From assembly GCA_946480175.1 (NCBI GenBank), contig CAMLIK010000002.1, forward strand, positions 24,304 to 88,303: DNA of 64,000 bases, written 5' to 3'. Below, in pieces: positions 41,274 to 51,177 of this stretch. This DNA comes from an uncultured Gilliamella sp. GTDB taxonomy: Bacteria > Pseudomonadota > Gammaproteobacteria > Enterobacterales > Orbaceae. The translations under genes and the position numbers were made by a program. The notes beneath the pieces were generated by a model. That model made no database searches and was not told the DNA's origin. It saw only the letters and a program-made list of their open reading frames with translations. Positions within the stretch are counted from its first letter, which is position 1. The number at the start of each line of letters is the position of its first letter.

Positions 41274-42836
41274 ATGCGTCAATTTAAATTAAAAAAAATA
41301 CCGCTTTTAATGCTTCTGTCTAGCTTCCCTATTTATTCCTTTGCTGGTCAAACAACATTTCAGTATGAACATAACTGGAAATCAATGGATAGAATTCATG
41401 GTGATACTATTAAGTTAATTCATAAGACCGATGATAGTTGGCAATATGAATTCAAATTTGGTGTTACAGAAGGTGGTGGAAATAAACGTGATGTTTTGTA
41501 TGATGATATGCAAGGTGGTTCGGGCGGTGTTGTCGTTCAAAAAACGTTTACGCTTGAAGACGGCTGGGGTTCAATTATTCCATCATTAGAATTAGGATTT
41601 AGTAAAGATTCAACGCTTTATCAACCTGGATTAAAATATAGTTATAAAATTAATAATGATTGGTCGACAAGTTTACGTTATCGCTATGAATGGAAAAAAA
41701 TATCTCATGCTGAACGTTATAAAACAGCGAAAGTATCTGGTCAAAAAGTTAAATATGTTGCAAGTAGCAATACAGGAAGGAACCGTTTAGATTGGGCATT
41801 AATATATTCTGGCATTAAGGCATTTAACTTTAATTATACCTTTAATTATTATATTGGTGATTATACCAACAATTCTTATAAGGCCTTGAAGAAAGGTTTT
41901 TCTAAAAATGAATATAAAGCTTATAACAATAAAAAAACGGATTATGAGCAAGAATTTAAAATTACCTATAATTACTCCAAATTATTCCGTCCTTATTTTT
42001 CTATTTCTGATGTGTCAAAAAATAAAACCACAGATACAAGACAAGCTAAGTTTAAAGTCGGTTTCAATTATGCTTTTGGTCAATCAAATAGTAAAAATTC
42101 TGATTTTGCTTACAAAACCTATTTTAAATATGCGCATCATTATGGTTTAAGCTCGCATTATCATGGCGATAGCTTTGGTTTATATACTGATTTTGATAAA
42201 AAAGGTTATGTTGGTATTAGTGTAATTACCTATAACCAATTGAAAAATAGATTATTTTTTGATGATGTTGTTTCAAGCCATTATCAACTATATGGTGGTT
42301 ACAATTTTTATTTGGCTGATCAGTGGGTACTGACTCCAAATATGGAAGTTAGATTCTATTCTGGTGGTGGTTATAAAGCAAAAAGTGAAGAAAACTTACC
42401 TCATTATCAGTTGGGTGATGTGAGTGACTCACAACGTCCAGGTGTTCGTTATTCTCCAGCTTTAAAATTGACTTGGTTACAAAGTGATGATGTATCGTTT
42501 TATAGTCAATATCGGTTTGAATATCGCAAAGTTTCAAGAAGTAAACGTGAAGATAGTGTCCAAGGTTATGTTGATAACCGAGCGCGTAATCGTTTTGATA
42601 TAGGTACTGATATTAATTTATCTCCAGATTGGAATGTTGGCTATCGCTTCTCATATTTAAAAGGAAATTATGTATTACATAATGATAAAAAGCATGATTA
42701 TCAACAAGAATTAGATATAAATTGGCAAGCAACTAAAGCTTGGCAGGTTAACTTGGCTGCTGAGGATGTGGCGAAAAGTCTCCACTCTGACGCACGTGAA
42801 GCTAAGTTAGCACTAGGATTATCTTATCAATTTTAA
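41274..42836 (+). CDS. Double-length KdgM-type oligogalacturonate-specific porin with internal duplication
   Basis: Signal peptide; two halves ending KKTDYEQEFKITYNYSKLFRPYFSISDVSKNKTTDTRQAKFKVGFNYAF and KKHDYQQELDINWQATKAWQVNLAAEDVAKSLHSDAREAKLALGLSYQF; terminal F. Confidence 0.78.
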   Translation: MRQFKLKKIPLLMLLSSFPIYSFAGQTTFQYEHNWKSMDRIHGDTIKLIHKTDDSWQYEFKFGVTEGGGNKRDVLYDDMQGGSGGVVVQKTFTLEDGWGSIIPSLELGFSKDSTLYQPGLKYSYKINNDWSTSLRYRYEWKKISHAERYKTAKVSGQKVKYVASSNTGRNRLDWALIYSGIKAFNFNYTFNYYIGDYTNNSYKALKKGFSKNEYKAYNNKKTDYEQEFKITYNYSKLFRPYFSISDVSKNKTTDTRQAKFKVGFNYAFGQSNSKNSDFAYKTYFKYAHHYGLSSHYHGDSFGLYTDFDKKGYVGISVITYNQLKNRLFFDDVVSSHYQLYGGYNFYLADQWVLTPNMEVRFYSGGGYKAKSEENLPHYQLGDVSDSQRPGVRYSPALKLTWLQSDDVSFYSQYRFEYRKVSRSKREDSVQGYVDNRARNRFDIGTDINLSPDWNVGYRFSYLKGNYVLHNDKKHDYQQELDINWQATKAWQVNLAAEDVAKSLHSDAREAKLALGLSYQF

Positions 42837-42869
42837 TCAATAAAGAAAGATGTTAAAAGTGGTGGAAAC

Positions 42870-44441
42870 ATGTTAAAGAAAATAAAGAAAACTATTTTCG
42901 GACTTTTATTGGTTGTCTCGCCAACCAGTTTAGTAATGGCAAGTACGGTTATACAAGGTTATATTTATGTAAATAAACCTATTATTTCATCGGTAATAAT
43001 CCGTGATGCTAATAACAAATTTTTAAAAACTATAACCAATAGCGAAGGGTTTTATCAACAAGATGTTTCTGAACTGACTCCACCACTAATTGTTTTTAGT
43101 AATGAAAACTCACTAGTGCGAACAGGGGATAGCAACCAAACTTGTAACGGTAACTGTTTGGTTTCATATGTCCACAGTTTAGCAAAAGATCGGCAAAATA
43201 CCGTTAATATTAATCCATTAACTGATTTTTTAGCTAGTGAATTAGCTAAACAAGTAAATCTTTTAGGCCCAGAAGAGTTTGTTAATAATCAATTGCCTTT
43301 TTTAATAGATGATGCTGCATTAAGCAATGCTTATAAAAAATTTCATTTATTGTTTGATAATGCATTACCTCAAGTAGGCATTATCGCTAAATCGTTTGAT
43401 CCAGTTACCACAGTTAATCAAGATATCAACCAGCTACTTAATGTAATGCTCTTTAATCGAGGATACGATTCATCTACTGGTAAGGTGAGTGGAACCGTAT
43501 TGTTTGATATGCGTTTAATACCTATTAGCCAAGATTCGCCTTTTAATTATTCCCAAACGGTTAAGCAACAAGAAAAAAATATAAATGCTAAACAACGTAT
43601 TTTTATTTTAGGCGATTCGACTGCCTCTAATTATGATAAAAAAGTTTATCCAAGAATGGGATGGGGGCAAGTTTTTGATCGCTTTATTAATGATAAGGCT
43701 GATATCGTTGTCATTAATGGTGCGCAATCTGGCCGTTCAAGCCGTAGTTTCAAAACGGAAGGTTGGTTTCATTTGATGAAGCCTTTTATGAAAAAAGGCG
43801 ATTATATGATCATCGCTTTTGGGCATAATGATGAAAAATGTGATGGTAGCAATCCAAAACGCGGTAAAGTGGATGTGGCTAATTTATGTACCTATCCGAA
43901 TGATGATAATAATCAAAAACAATATCCATCAAAACAAGAAAATATGTCATTCCAATCTTCTCTAGAGAGTTATCTTGCAGTGGCAAAAGAGTTAGATATG
44001 ACACCCATTTTAATGACTCCTGTCACCCGTTATAAAGATTACAATAATAAAATAGCTTATCAAGATCAGAATAAAAACCCTGTTAGCCATCTCCATTACA
44101 CCACCAATAAACCCGGTTTTGCTTATTGGGGTGATTATTCCAATACCATCAAACATACCGCTAAAGTTAACCAAGTTGCTTTAATTGATTTGGAATCCTT
44201 GAGTATTGATTTTGCTAATCAACATAAAGATGACTGGCAGTCTTACTGGTTAGTTGTTGATCCTAATGATCCTAAATATCCCTATTATAAAAAGCAATCT
44301 TCCGGTGTGGTAGGCAATCCTGACGCAACGCATTTTCAAGAAAAAGGTGCACTAGCGATAGCTGAAATTATAGCCATAGCAATCAGCAATTATCCTGATA
44401 TAAAACAAGATATTGTTGATCTTAATAAAATTCGTCAATAA
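42870..44441 (+). CDS. SGNH/GDSL esterase, pectin/rhamnogalacturonan acetylesterase-like (CE12, PaeY-like)
   Basis: IFILGDSTASNYDKKVYPRMGWGQVF; AFGHND; DATHFQEKGA; signal peptide. Confidence 0.75.
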   Translation: MLKKIKKTIFGLLLVVSPTSLVMASTVIQGYIYVNKPIISSVIIRDANNKFLKTITNSEGFYQQDVSELTPPLIVFSNENSLVRTGDSNQTCNGNCLVSYVHSLAKDRQNTVNINPLTDFLASELAKQVNLLGPEEFVNNQLPFLIDDAALSNAYKKFHLLFDNALPQVGIIAKSFDPVTTVNQDINQLLNVMLFNRGYDSSTGKVSGTVLFDMRLIPISQDSPFNYSQTVKQQEKNINAKQRIFILGDSTASNYDKKVYPRMGWGQVFDRFINDKADIVVINGAQSGRSSRSFKTEGWFHLMKPFMKKGDYMIIAFGHNDEKCDGSNPKRGKVDVANLCTYPNDDNNQKQYPSKQENMSFQSSLESYLAVAKELDMTPILMTPVTRYKDYNNKIAYQDQNKNPVSHLHYTTNKPGFAYWGDYSNTIKHTAKVNQVALIDLESLSIDFANQHKDDWQSYWLVVDPNDPKYPYYKKQSSGVVGNPDATHFQEKGALAIAEIIAIAISNYPDIKQDIVDLNKIRQ

Positions 44442-44462
44442 AAAATTAAGGTATCAATTAAA

Positions 44463-45629
44463 ATGAAAAAACGACTAATAGCGCTGTTAATTCCATTAGC
44501 CATTAACTCATATAGTTTTACAAGCTATGCGTTATCACCAGCACCAATAAAAATAAAACAGGCACTTGATGTTGCGCCTGAAAATGGTTTTGCTGGTTTC
44601 AATTTAGCTACCAACAGTGGAACAACAGGTGGATCAAAAGCCAAAAAAGAGATGATCTTTTTAGTTAACAATAAGAAAGATCTTTTAGAAGCTATTAATA
44701 TAAATAAAGATCAACCTCGTATTATTCAAGTTTCAGGGGTGATTGATATAAGCGAAAACAAACCGTACCAAGACTTTAATGATCAAAAATCACGCTCGTT
44801 AATCAAAATTCCTAGTAATACTACATTGATCGGTGTTGGCGATAATGCTGGTTTTATCAATGGCTCAATAATGTTATCTAAAGTAAATAATGTCATTATT
44901 CGTAATTTAAAAATTGAAGCCCCAATTGATGTTGAACCAAAATTTGAAGAGGGTGATGGATGGAATGCTGAATGGGATGGTATCAACATTATTTCCTCAA
45001 CTTATGTTTGGGTTGATCACGTCACTTTAACTGATGGTGCATTTACCGACAATATGTATCATGAAAAAGATGGCTGGAAATATGTGCAACATGATGGTTT
45101 GTTAGATATTAAGCGCGGTAGTGATTTTATTACTATCTCTTATTGTCTATTTGAAAACCATGATAAGACAATGTTAATTGGTCACAGTGATAAAAATGCT
45201 GATCAGGATGAGAATAAATTAAATATTACCCTTCATCATAATGTCTTCACTGATATCACTCAACGCGCGCCAAGGGTAAGGTTTGGTAAAATCCACATGT
45301 ATAACAACCTTTTTAAAGGGACTGTAAATAAATCTAAAACAATATATCCATATCAATACTCTATTGGCTTAGGCTACAAGGGCAGCGTGCTTTCCGAAAA
45401 TAATCTATTTTTGATTGATGGTCTAAAAGATAATTGCAAAGTGACTAAACAATTTAAAGGTAATAATTTTTTAGATAAAAACTCTCTATTTAATCAATCT
45501 AAGTTGAAATTATCATCATGTAATTTAGATGATAACTTGAATTGGTCTGTCCCTTATCAATATAGGGTGGATGATATTAAACAATTTAGCAAAAGTTACA
45601 GCCGATTAGTTGGTAGTGGAAAACTTTAG
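44463..45629 (+). CDS. Pectate lyase, PL1 family
   Basis: VWVDHVTLTDG...DGLLDIKRGSDFITISYCLFENHDKTMLIG...HHNVFTDITQRAPRVRFGKIHMYNNLF; signal peptide. Confidence 0.9.
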   Translation: MKKRLIALLIPLAINSYSFTSYALSPAPIKIKQALDVAPENGFAGFNLATNSGTTGGSKAKKEMIFLVNNKKDLLEAININKDQPRIIQVSGVIDISENKPYQDFNDQKSRSLIKIPSNTTLIGVGDNAGFINGSIMLSKVNNVIIRNLKIEAPIDVEPKFEEGDGWNAEWDGINIISSTYVWVDHVTLTDGAFTDNMYHEKDGWKYVQHDGLLDIKRGSDFITISYCLFENHDKTMLIGHSDKNADQDENKLNITLHHNVFTDITQRAPRVRFGKIHMYNNLFKGTVNKSKTIYPYQYSIGLGYKGSVLSENNLFLIDGLKDNCKVTKQFKGNNFLDKNSLFNQSKLKLSSCNLDDNLNWSVPYQYRVDDIKQFSKSYSRLVGSGKL

Positions 45630-45661
45630 AATTATTGAAATAAACAAAAATGTTAGGGTCT

Positions 45662-47908
45662 ATAATGAAAAAAATATTAACTTCAATACTTTGTCTATCT
45701 ACGCTTTATGTTAGCGCAGCTTCCGCACAAGAGTGGAAAGCGATAGCATTTGGCCAATCGACAGACTTAAATTTTGCCTCACTTATCAAACCAGAAAAAG
45801 TGGGGACCAATAACGCATGGATTGCCGGTCAAAAAGATTTTTTAGTTCCAAATCAACCTTATCCATTACCATCAGATTTCTACCTAGAAAGTCGAGGTGG
45901 TAAAATTGCTAACTCGCATGATGGAATGGTGGTGCTTTATACCCAATTACCCGTTAATCAAACATTTACTTTAGAAAGTGATGTTACCTTAGAACAAATA
46001 GGGCCGGAAGTTGATGGTAAAACCCCTGCTGCTCAAGAAGCGGTTGGTTTATTTGCTCGTGATACTATTGGTGTTGCGCGAAGTGAACCACAACCTGCTG
46101 GTTATGAAGAATTTCCAAATGCTTCAAATGTTATTATGAATGCGTTAATTACGCAAAATCAGAAAAATGATAATTTAGTAAAAGTAACCGGCTTAGTGCG
46201 TGATGGGGTTAAAAAAGCATGGGGGAATGAAGGCATATCCATTGAGAAAGTTGCTTATGTTGAAAATGTTAATTATGTTGATGTAAAAAGTATGCATTTA
46301 ACAATGACTAGAACGGCAGATCAATTTATCTTATCGATGAAAAATAATGCCACAGGTGAAGAGAAACAGTGGGCAACTAATGATTATTCTGGATTTTTAA
46401 ATCAACAAGATAATCAAAATATTTATGTTGGCTTTTTTGCTTCGAGAAACGCGAAAGTTGAGTTTAAAAATTCTACCTTAACTCTCAAGGATGAAAAAGT
46501 TAATTATGATAAATTACCCGCTAAACCAGAAGTAATAGTGGATATTAAACCAACATTAATTTTGTCCTCACCGCAAAATGCCTATAGTAAAGACTATATA
46601 TTACAATTTTTCCCAAATACTTCTGGTACCGTATTGGTTAAGGAAATTAATAAAACGTTGAATGCCGAAGTTGGTAAATTATTACAGTTTCCAACTCAGT
46701 TAAAAGACGGAAGTAATACCTTTACTGTTGAGTTTAAAGATAAAGCAAATATTAGTACCCAAACTTTTACCGTTAATCTAAATAAATCATCGATTAAAAA
46801 TTTATCTAAAATTGTCGTTTCACCAGAAGGTAAAAAGGATAATAAAGGTACTCATCAATCACCGGTTGATTTTGAGACCGCGGTTAATAGTGTTGAGCCT
46901 GGTGGGGTTATTTATTTGATGGATGGTTATTATAATGGTGTTACTCTACCTGAGCAATTAAGTGGTTTACCGGGTAAATTAAAAACGATACAAGCCATTA
47001 ATAAGCATAAAGCAATTTTTATCAACACTACGTTTAATTTAAATAGCCATTATTGGTCTATTAAACACGTCATCTTTGATGGAAATATTGATAATAAAGA
47101 CAATAAGCCCGCTTATTTAAGAATTTCTGGTAGTCATAATATGATTGATCAAGTGATTACTCGTAATAATAGTGATACTGGACTGGCAATATCAGCAAAA
47201 AAGAAAAATCAAAATCGTATTTACTGGCCATCTTATAACTTAATTATTAATTCTGATTCATATAATAATATGGATAAATCAGGGAAAAATGCCGATGGTT
47301 TTGCTGCTAAGTTAGGGGTGGGTAAAGGAAATGTCTTTAGAGGATGTATTGCCCATAATAATACCGATGACGGTTTTGATCTTTATAACAAGATTGAAGA
47401 TGGCCCGAATGACCCAGTGTTAATTGATAGTTCCGTTACCTATTCCAACGGTTTTCCTTTCTCAAAACCAAATATTGCTAAAGGAAGTATCGGTAATGGC
47501 TTTAAATTAGGTGCTGAAGGTCAACCAGTAAATCATAAAATTATCAATTCGATTTCATTAAACAATAATATGGATGGATTTACTGATAACTTTAATACGG
47601 GTTCTTATATCATGAGCAATAATATTTCGATTAATAGTGCAAGATATAATTATATTTTACGAGCTAACCCCTATGAGTTTTTAAAACCAAAGGTTACTTT
47701 TGAACATAATTATTCTATTCGAGATAGTTGGGATTCAGCAATAGATGATTCATTTGGGCCACAAATTAAAAGTATAGATTTTAAATCAGTGACGAGTAAT
47801 AAATTATGGCAGGGCAATATTGACTTTAAAATCACTCGAGATAAAAACGGTAATATTGTGTTACCAAAAGAATTACAAACATTAATTGAAAAAAATAAAG
47901 TTAAATAA
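45662..47908 (+). CDS. PL9-family pectate lyase / exopolygalacturonate lyase (PelX-like)
   Basis: Signal peptide MKKILTSILCLSTLYVSAASA; parallel beta-helix NADGFAAKLGVGKGNVFRGCIAHNNTDDGFDLYNK, a typical PL9 segment. Confidence 0.82.
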   Translation: MMKKILTSILCLSTLYVSAASAQEWKAIAFGQSTDLNFASLIKPEKVGTNNAWIAGQKDFLVPNQPYPLPSDFYLESRGGKIANSHDGMVVLYTQLPVNQTFTLESDVTLEQIGPEVDGKTPAAQEAVGLFARDTIGVARSEPQPAGYEEFPNASNVIMNALITQNQKNDNLVKVTGLVRDGVKKAWGNEGISIEKVAYVENVNYVDVKSMHLTMTRTADQFILSMKNNATGEEKQWATNDYSGFLNQQDNQNIYVGFFASRNAKVEFKNSTLTLKDEKVNYDKLPAKPEVIVDIKPTLILSSPQNAYSKDYILQFFPNTSGTVLVKEINKTLNAEVGKLLQFPTQLKDGSNTFTVEFKDKANISTQTFTVNLNKSSIKNLSKIVVSPEGKKDNKGTHQSPVDFETAVNSVEPGGVIYLMDGYYNGVTLPEQLSGLPGKLKTIQAINKHKAIFINTTFNLNSHYWSIKHVIFDGNIDNKDNKPAYLRISGSHNMIDQVITRNNSDTGLAISAKKKNQNRIYWPSYNLIINSDSYNNMDKSGKNADGFAAKLGVGKGNVFRGCIAHNNTDDGFDLYNKIEDGPNDPVLIDSSVTYSNGFPFSKPNIAKGSIGNGFKLGAEGQPVNHKIINSISLNNNMDGFTDNFNTGSYIMSNNISINSARYNYILRANPYEFLKPKVTFEHNYSIRDSWDSAIDDSFGPQIKSIDFKSVTSNKLWQGNIDFKITRDKNGNIVLPKELQTLIEKNKVK

Positions 47909-47918
47909 TTAAATAATA

Positions 47919-47953
47919 ACGCGCTAAATCTTATTAGATTTAGCGCTTTTCAT
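47919..47953 (+). terminator. Intrinsic terminator after PL9 lyase
   Basis: GCGCTAAATC-ttatta-GATTTAGCGCTTTT. Confidence 0.85.
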
Positions 47954-48126
47954 CTTTACAACTCATCTTTGCAATTTATGTTTTCAACTCTTATTACTCA
48001 ATTTTGATTGCCAATACATTATTATGTTTGTTTAATAATATGTTGTTGAGAAATATATTACAGTTAAAAAATTATATTTAAAGATAACTTTTATTTATTG
48101 AATAGCAATTGTTAGAAGTAATGAAA

Positions 48127-48160
48127 TGTGTTATTTCATCAATTAAGCTGAAATAACACA
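48127..48160 (-). terminator. Hairpin downstream of DhuI-like gene
   Basis: TGTGTTATTTCA-tcaattaagc-TGAAATAACACA, perfect 12-bp stem. Confidence 0.6.
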
Positions 48161-48187
48161 AGTTTTGTTGAAGGTGTAGATACTAAA

Positions 48188-48823
48188 TTAAGCTAACAGA
48201 CTTTTGATATAAGCCGTGATTTCTGAGTCTTGGCTGTTTTCAAATAAACATTTTTGGAAACGTTCACCTCGGATCGCATCTTTAAGTAATGATTGATCTA
48301 TTGATTTTAGTGCTTCAATTAAACTCTTTCCTGCTGCGTTTTTCATATTATTTAATATTACCGCATTAGCATTTTGCGATTCACGACGCTCAGGTGGATA
48401 GCCTAATCCTTTTTCGCCATCAAATGCTTTTTCAAAAATATAACGCGCATTAAGTTCAGCGCCCCAACCAAAGCCTTTAGCAAAAGCAAGTGATAACGCA
48501 TTACCATTATTTACTTGTGCAAATAAATAAGCATCAGTAGGTTCGATACAATAACCACAGTTAACGCCCGGGAATGCGTTTAACGCCATTAAAGCGCCTT
48601 GGCCTGTTCCACAACCGGTGATAACAAAATCGACAGCTTTACTGTTTAATAAAATAGCGCTAATAATACCTAAATGAACATAAGTTAATTTTTTATCATT
48701 GTCGCCATCCATGCCGACGTTAAAAATAGTATGTCCATATTTCTCAGTTGCGTTTTTTAATTCATTTAAAATAATTGGATTTTTAGCTGCTTGGCTAAAT
48801 TCGTTCATTAGTGCTATTTTCAT
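48188..48823 (-). CDS. RpiB/LacA/LacB-family isomerase, DhuI-like (4-deoxy-L-threo-5-hexosulose-uronate ketol-isomerase)
   Basis: MKIALMNEFSQAAKN...VDFVITGCGTGQGALMALNAFPGVNCGYCIEPTDAYLFAQVNNGNALSLAFAKGFGWGAEL; strongly resembles streptococcal DhuI as I recall it. Confidence 0.78.
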   Translation of the reverse strand: MKIALMNEFSQAAKNPIILNELKNATEKYGHTIFNVGMDGDNDKKLTYVHLGIISAILLNSKAVDFVITGCGTGQGALMALNAFPGVNCGYCIEPTDAYLFAQVNNGNALSLAFAKGFGWGAELNARYIFEKAFDGEKGLGYPPERRESQNANAVILNNMKNAAGKSLIEALKSIDQSLLKDAIRGERFQKCLFENSQDSEITAYIKSLLA

Positions 48824-48937
48824 GATTTCCCTCTATTTTGTGTGAAATAATAACCAAACACATGATGGTTATTAATATCTGTTACATACATTATTCATTA
48901 TAAGCCCGCAAAAAAATATATCAATTTTTTTAACTAA

Positions 48938-48956
48938 AATAAAACGATGTTTTAAT
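48938..48956. promoter_or_regulatory. Candidate KdgR operator in dhuI-like/ogl divergent region
   Basis: AATAAAACGATGTTTTAAT vs recalled AATGAAACANTGTTTCATT (14 of 18 positions). Confidence 0.55.
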
Positions 48957-48969
48957 AAATTTGTTGCAA

Positions 48970-48985
48970 TGTGATGAAAGTCACA
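48970..48985. promoter_or_regulatory. CRP-binding site, perfect half-sites
   Basis: TGTGA-TGAAAG-TCACA. Confidence 0.72.
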
Positions 48986-49070
48986 AAATTGTCTTGGTTT
49001 TTATATTACTATATTTAATAAATTAACATCTTTTAAACATTTAATAATATTTATATGCAGGGAGTTTTAT

Positions 49071-50243
49071 ATGGCTAAGGGAAATATCGTAAAGCTATCT
49101 TATTCATCATTTACTGATGAAGATTCAAAAAATGAAATTATTCGGTTAACGCCAGAAGGTATTTTATGTCATCGTAATTATTTTTATCAAAAATGTTTTA
49201 CTAATGATGGTCAAAAGCTACTTTTTGCTGGTGAATTTGATACTAATCGCAACTATTATTTACTCGATATTGAAAAACAAACAGCAAAACAACTTACTGA
49301 AGGACCCGGTGATAATACTTTTGGTGGTTTTTTATCACCAGATGATAAATTTTTGTACTACGTTAAAAATGAACGCAACTTACAACAAGTTAATCTTGAA
49401 ACGTTAGATGAAAAAAATGTTTATACTGTTCCTGATGACTGGGTTGGTTATGGAACATGGGTTGCTAATAGTGATTGTAACGAAATTGTTGGTATCGAGA
49501 TTGATAAAAAAGATTGGACGCCACTTACTGATTGGACAATATTTAAAGCATTTTATGATAAAAACCCGCACTGTCGTTTAATCAAAATTGATATTGAAAC
49601 CGGCGTAGCTAAAACGGTTATTGATCAAAATGTATGGTTAGGTCACCCAATCTTTAGACCTTTTGATGATAATACTATCGCTTTTTGTCATGAAGGACCT
49701 CATGATTTAGTTGATGCCAGAATTTGGTTAGTCGATCGTGATGGTAAAAATGAGCGTAAAGCGCATGATAACTTACCTGGTGAAAGTTGTACTCATGAAT
49801 TTTGGGTACCAGATGGTTCAGGATTAGCTTATGTATCTTATATGAAAGGTCAACAAGAACGTTATATTCGCCTTTATAATCCAGTAACTAATGAAGATAA
49901 AGAGATCATGGAAATGCCAGCGTGCTCTCACTTAATGAGTAATTTTGATGGTACGCTCTATATTGGTGATGGGACAGGAAGCCCGGTTGACGTTATTGAT
50001 ACTAGTGGTTATAAAATAGAGAATGATCCATGGCTTTATATTTTAGCACCTAAGACCAAAACAGCGCATAAGCTGGTTAAGCATAATAGTACTTGGCGAG
50101 TTTTAGATGGTGATCGTCAAGTTACTCATCCTCATCCATCGTTTTCACCTGATAATAAATACGTTTTATACTCATGTGATGCACAAGATGAACCCGCACT
50201 TTATTTAACTAAAGTGCCAGCTAACATATTAGAAGAAATGTGA
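49071..50243 (+). CDS. ogl: Oligogalacturonate lyase (PL22)
   Basis: MAKGNIVKLSYSSFTDEDSKNEIIRLTPEGILCHRNYFYQKCFTNDGQKLLFAGEFD; WVLGHPIFRPFDDNTIAFCHEGPHDLVDARIWLV. Confidence 0.92.
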   Translation: MAKGNIVKLSYSSFTDEDSKNEIIRLTPEGILCHRNYFYQKCFTNDGQKLLFAGEFDTNRNYYLLDIEKQTAKQLTEGPGDNTFGGFLSPDDKFLYYVKNERNLQQVNLETLDEKNVYTVPDDWVGYGTWVANSDCNEIVGIEIDKKDWTPLTDWTIFKAFYDKNPHCRLIKIDIETGVAKTVIDQNVWLGHPIFRPFDDNTIAFCHEGPHDLVDARIWLVDRDGKNERKAHDNLPGESCTHEFWVPDGSGLAYVSYMKGQQERYIRLYNPVTNEDKEIMEMPACSHLMSNFDGTLYIGDGTGSPVDVIDTSGYKIENDPWLYILAPKTKTAHKLVKHNSTWRVLDGDRQVTHPHPSFSPDNKYVLYSCDAQDEPALYLTKVPANILEEM

Positions 50244-50286
50244 TAGACCCGTTTTGTCTATCATAACTAGAACGGAGAATATAATT

Positions 50287-51087
50287 ATGTCGATTTTAAA
50301 TAAATTTTCACTCAACAATAAAATAGCGCTGGTAACCGGCGCTTCTTATGGCATCGGCTTTGAAATAGCAAAATCGTTAGCTGGTGCAGGAGCGAAAATC
50401 GTATTTAATGATGTTGTGCCTGAAAATTTACAAAAAGGACTTGATGCTTATAAAGTCGCTGGCATTGATGCTCATGGCTATTTATTTGATATTACAGATG
50501 AAGCTACTGTTGAAAAATCCATTGCCCAAATTGAAAAAGAACATGGTGTAATTGATATTTTAGTTAACAATGCGGGTATTATTCAACGTAAATCAATGTT
50601 GGAGACCAGTGCTGCAGATTATCGAAAAATTATTGATATCGACCTTACAGGTCAATTTATTATGGCAAAAGCGGTGCTTCCTTCAATGCTCAAAAAAGGT
50701 AGCGGTAAAATTATTAACATTTGTTCAATGATGAGTGAGCTTGGTCGTGAAACTGTTGTTGGATACGCATCAGCTAAAGGCGGCTTAAAAATGTTAACCA
50801 AAAATATCTGTTCAGAATTTGGTCATGCCAATATTCAATGTAACGGTATTGGCCCAGGTTATATTGCCACACCGCAAACTGCCCCATTACGTGAAAAACA
50901 AGCAGATGGTTCTCGTCATCCATTTGATCAGTTCATTATTGCTAAAACACCGGCAGGACGTTGGGGTACACCTGATGATTTAGCGGGCGCAGCAGTATTT
51001 TTAGCATCGGAAGCTTCAAATTTTGTTAATGGCCATATTCTTTATGTTGATGGTGGTATTTTGGCTTATATTGGTAAACAACCTTAA
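50287..51087 (+). CDS. SDR oxidoreductase, KduD/DhuD-like (2-dehydro-3-deoxy-D-gluconate 5-dehydrogenase)
   Basis: NKIALVTGASYGIGFEIAKSLAGAG; ICSMMSELGRETVVGYASAKGGLKMLTKNICSEFG; CNGIGPGYIATPQTAPLREKQADGSRHPFDQFIIAKTPAGRWG. Confidence 0.85.
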   Translation: MSILNKFSLNNKIALVTGASYGIGFEIAKSLAGAGAKIVFNDVVPENLQKGLDAYKVAGIDAHGYLFDITDEATVEKSIAQIEKEHGVIDILVNNAGIIQRKSMLETSAADYRKIIDIDLTGQFIMAKAVLPSMLKKGSGKIINICSMMSELGRETVVGYASAKGGLKMLTKNICSEFGHANIQCNGIGPGYIATPQTAPLREKQADGSRHPFDQFIIAKTPAGRWGTPDDLAGAAVFLASEASNFVNGHILYVDGGILAYIGKQP

Positions 51088-51177
51088 TAAAATAAGATTA
51101 AAAATTATATGATTTAAGAGATAATAAAATAAAGGGATTTTTTTATTATCTTATTTTATAAATTTAGGAGTGATGTC

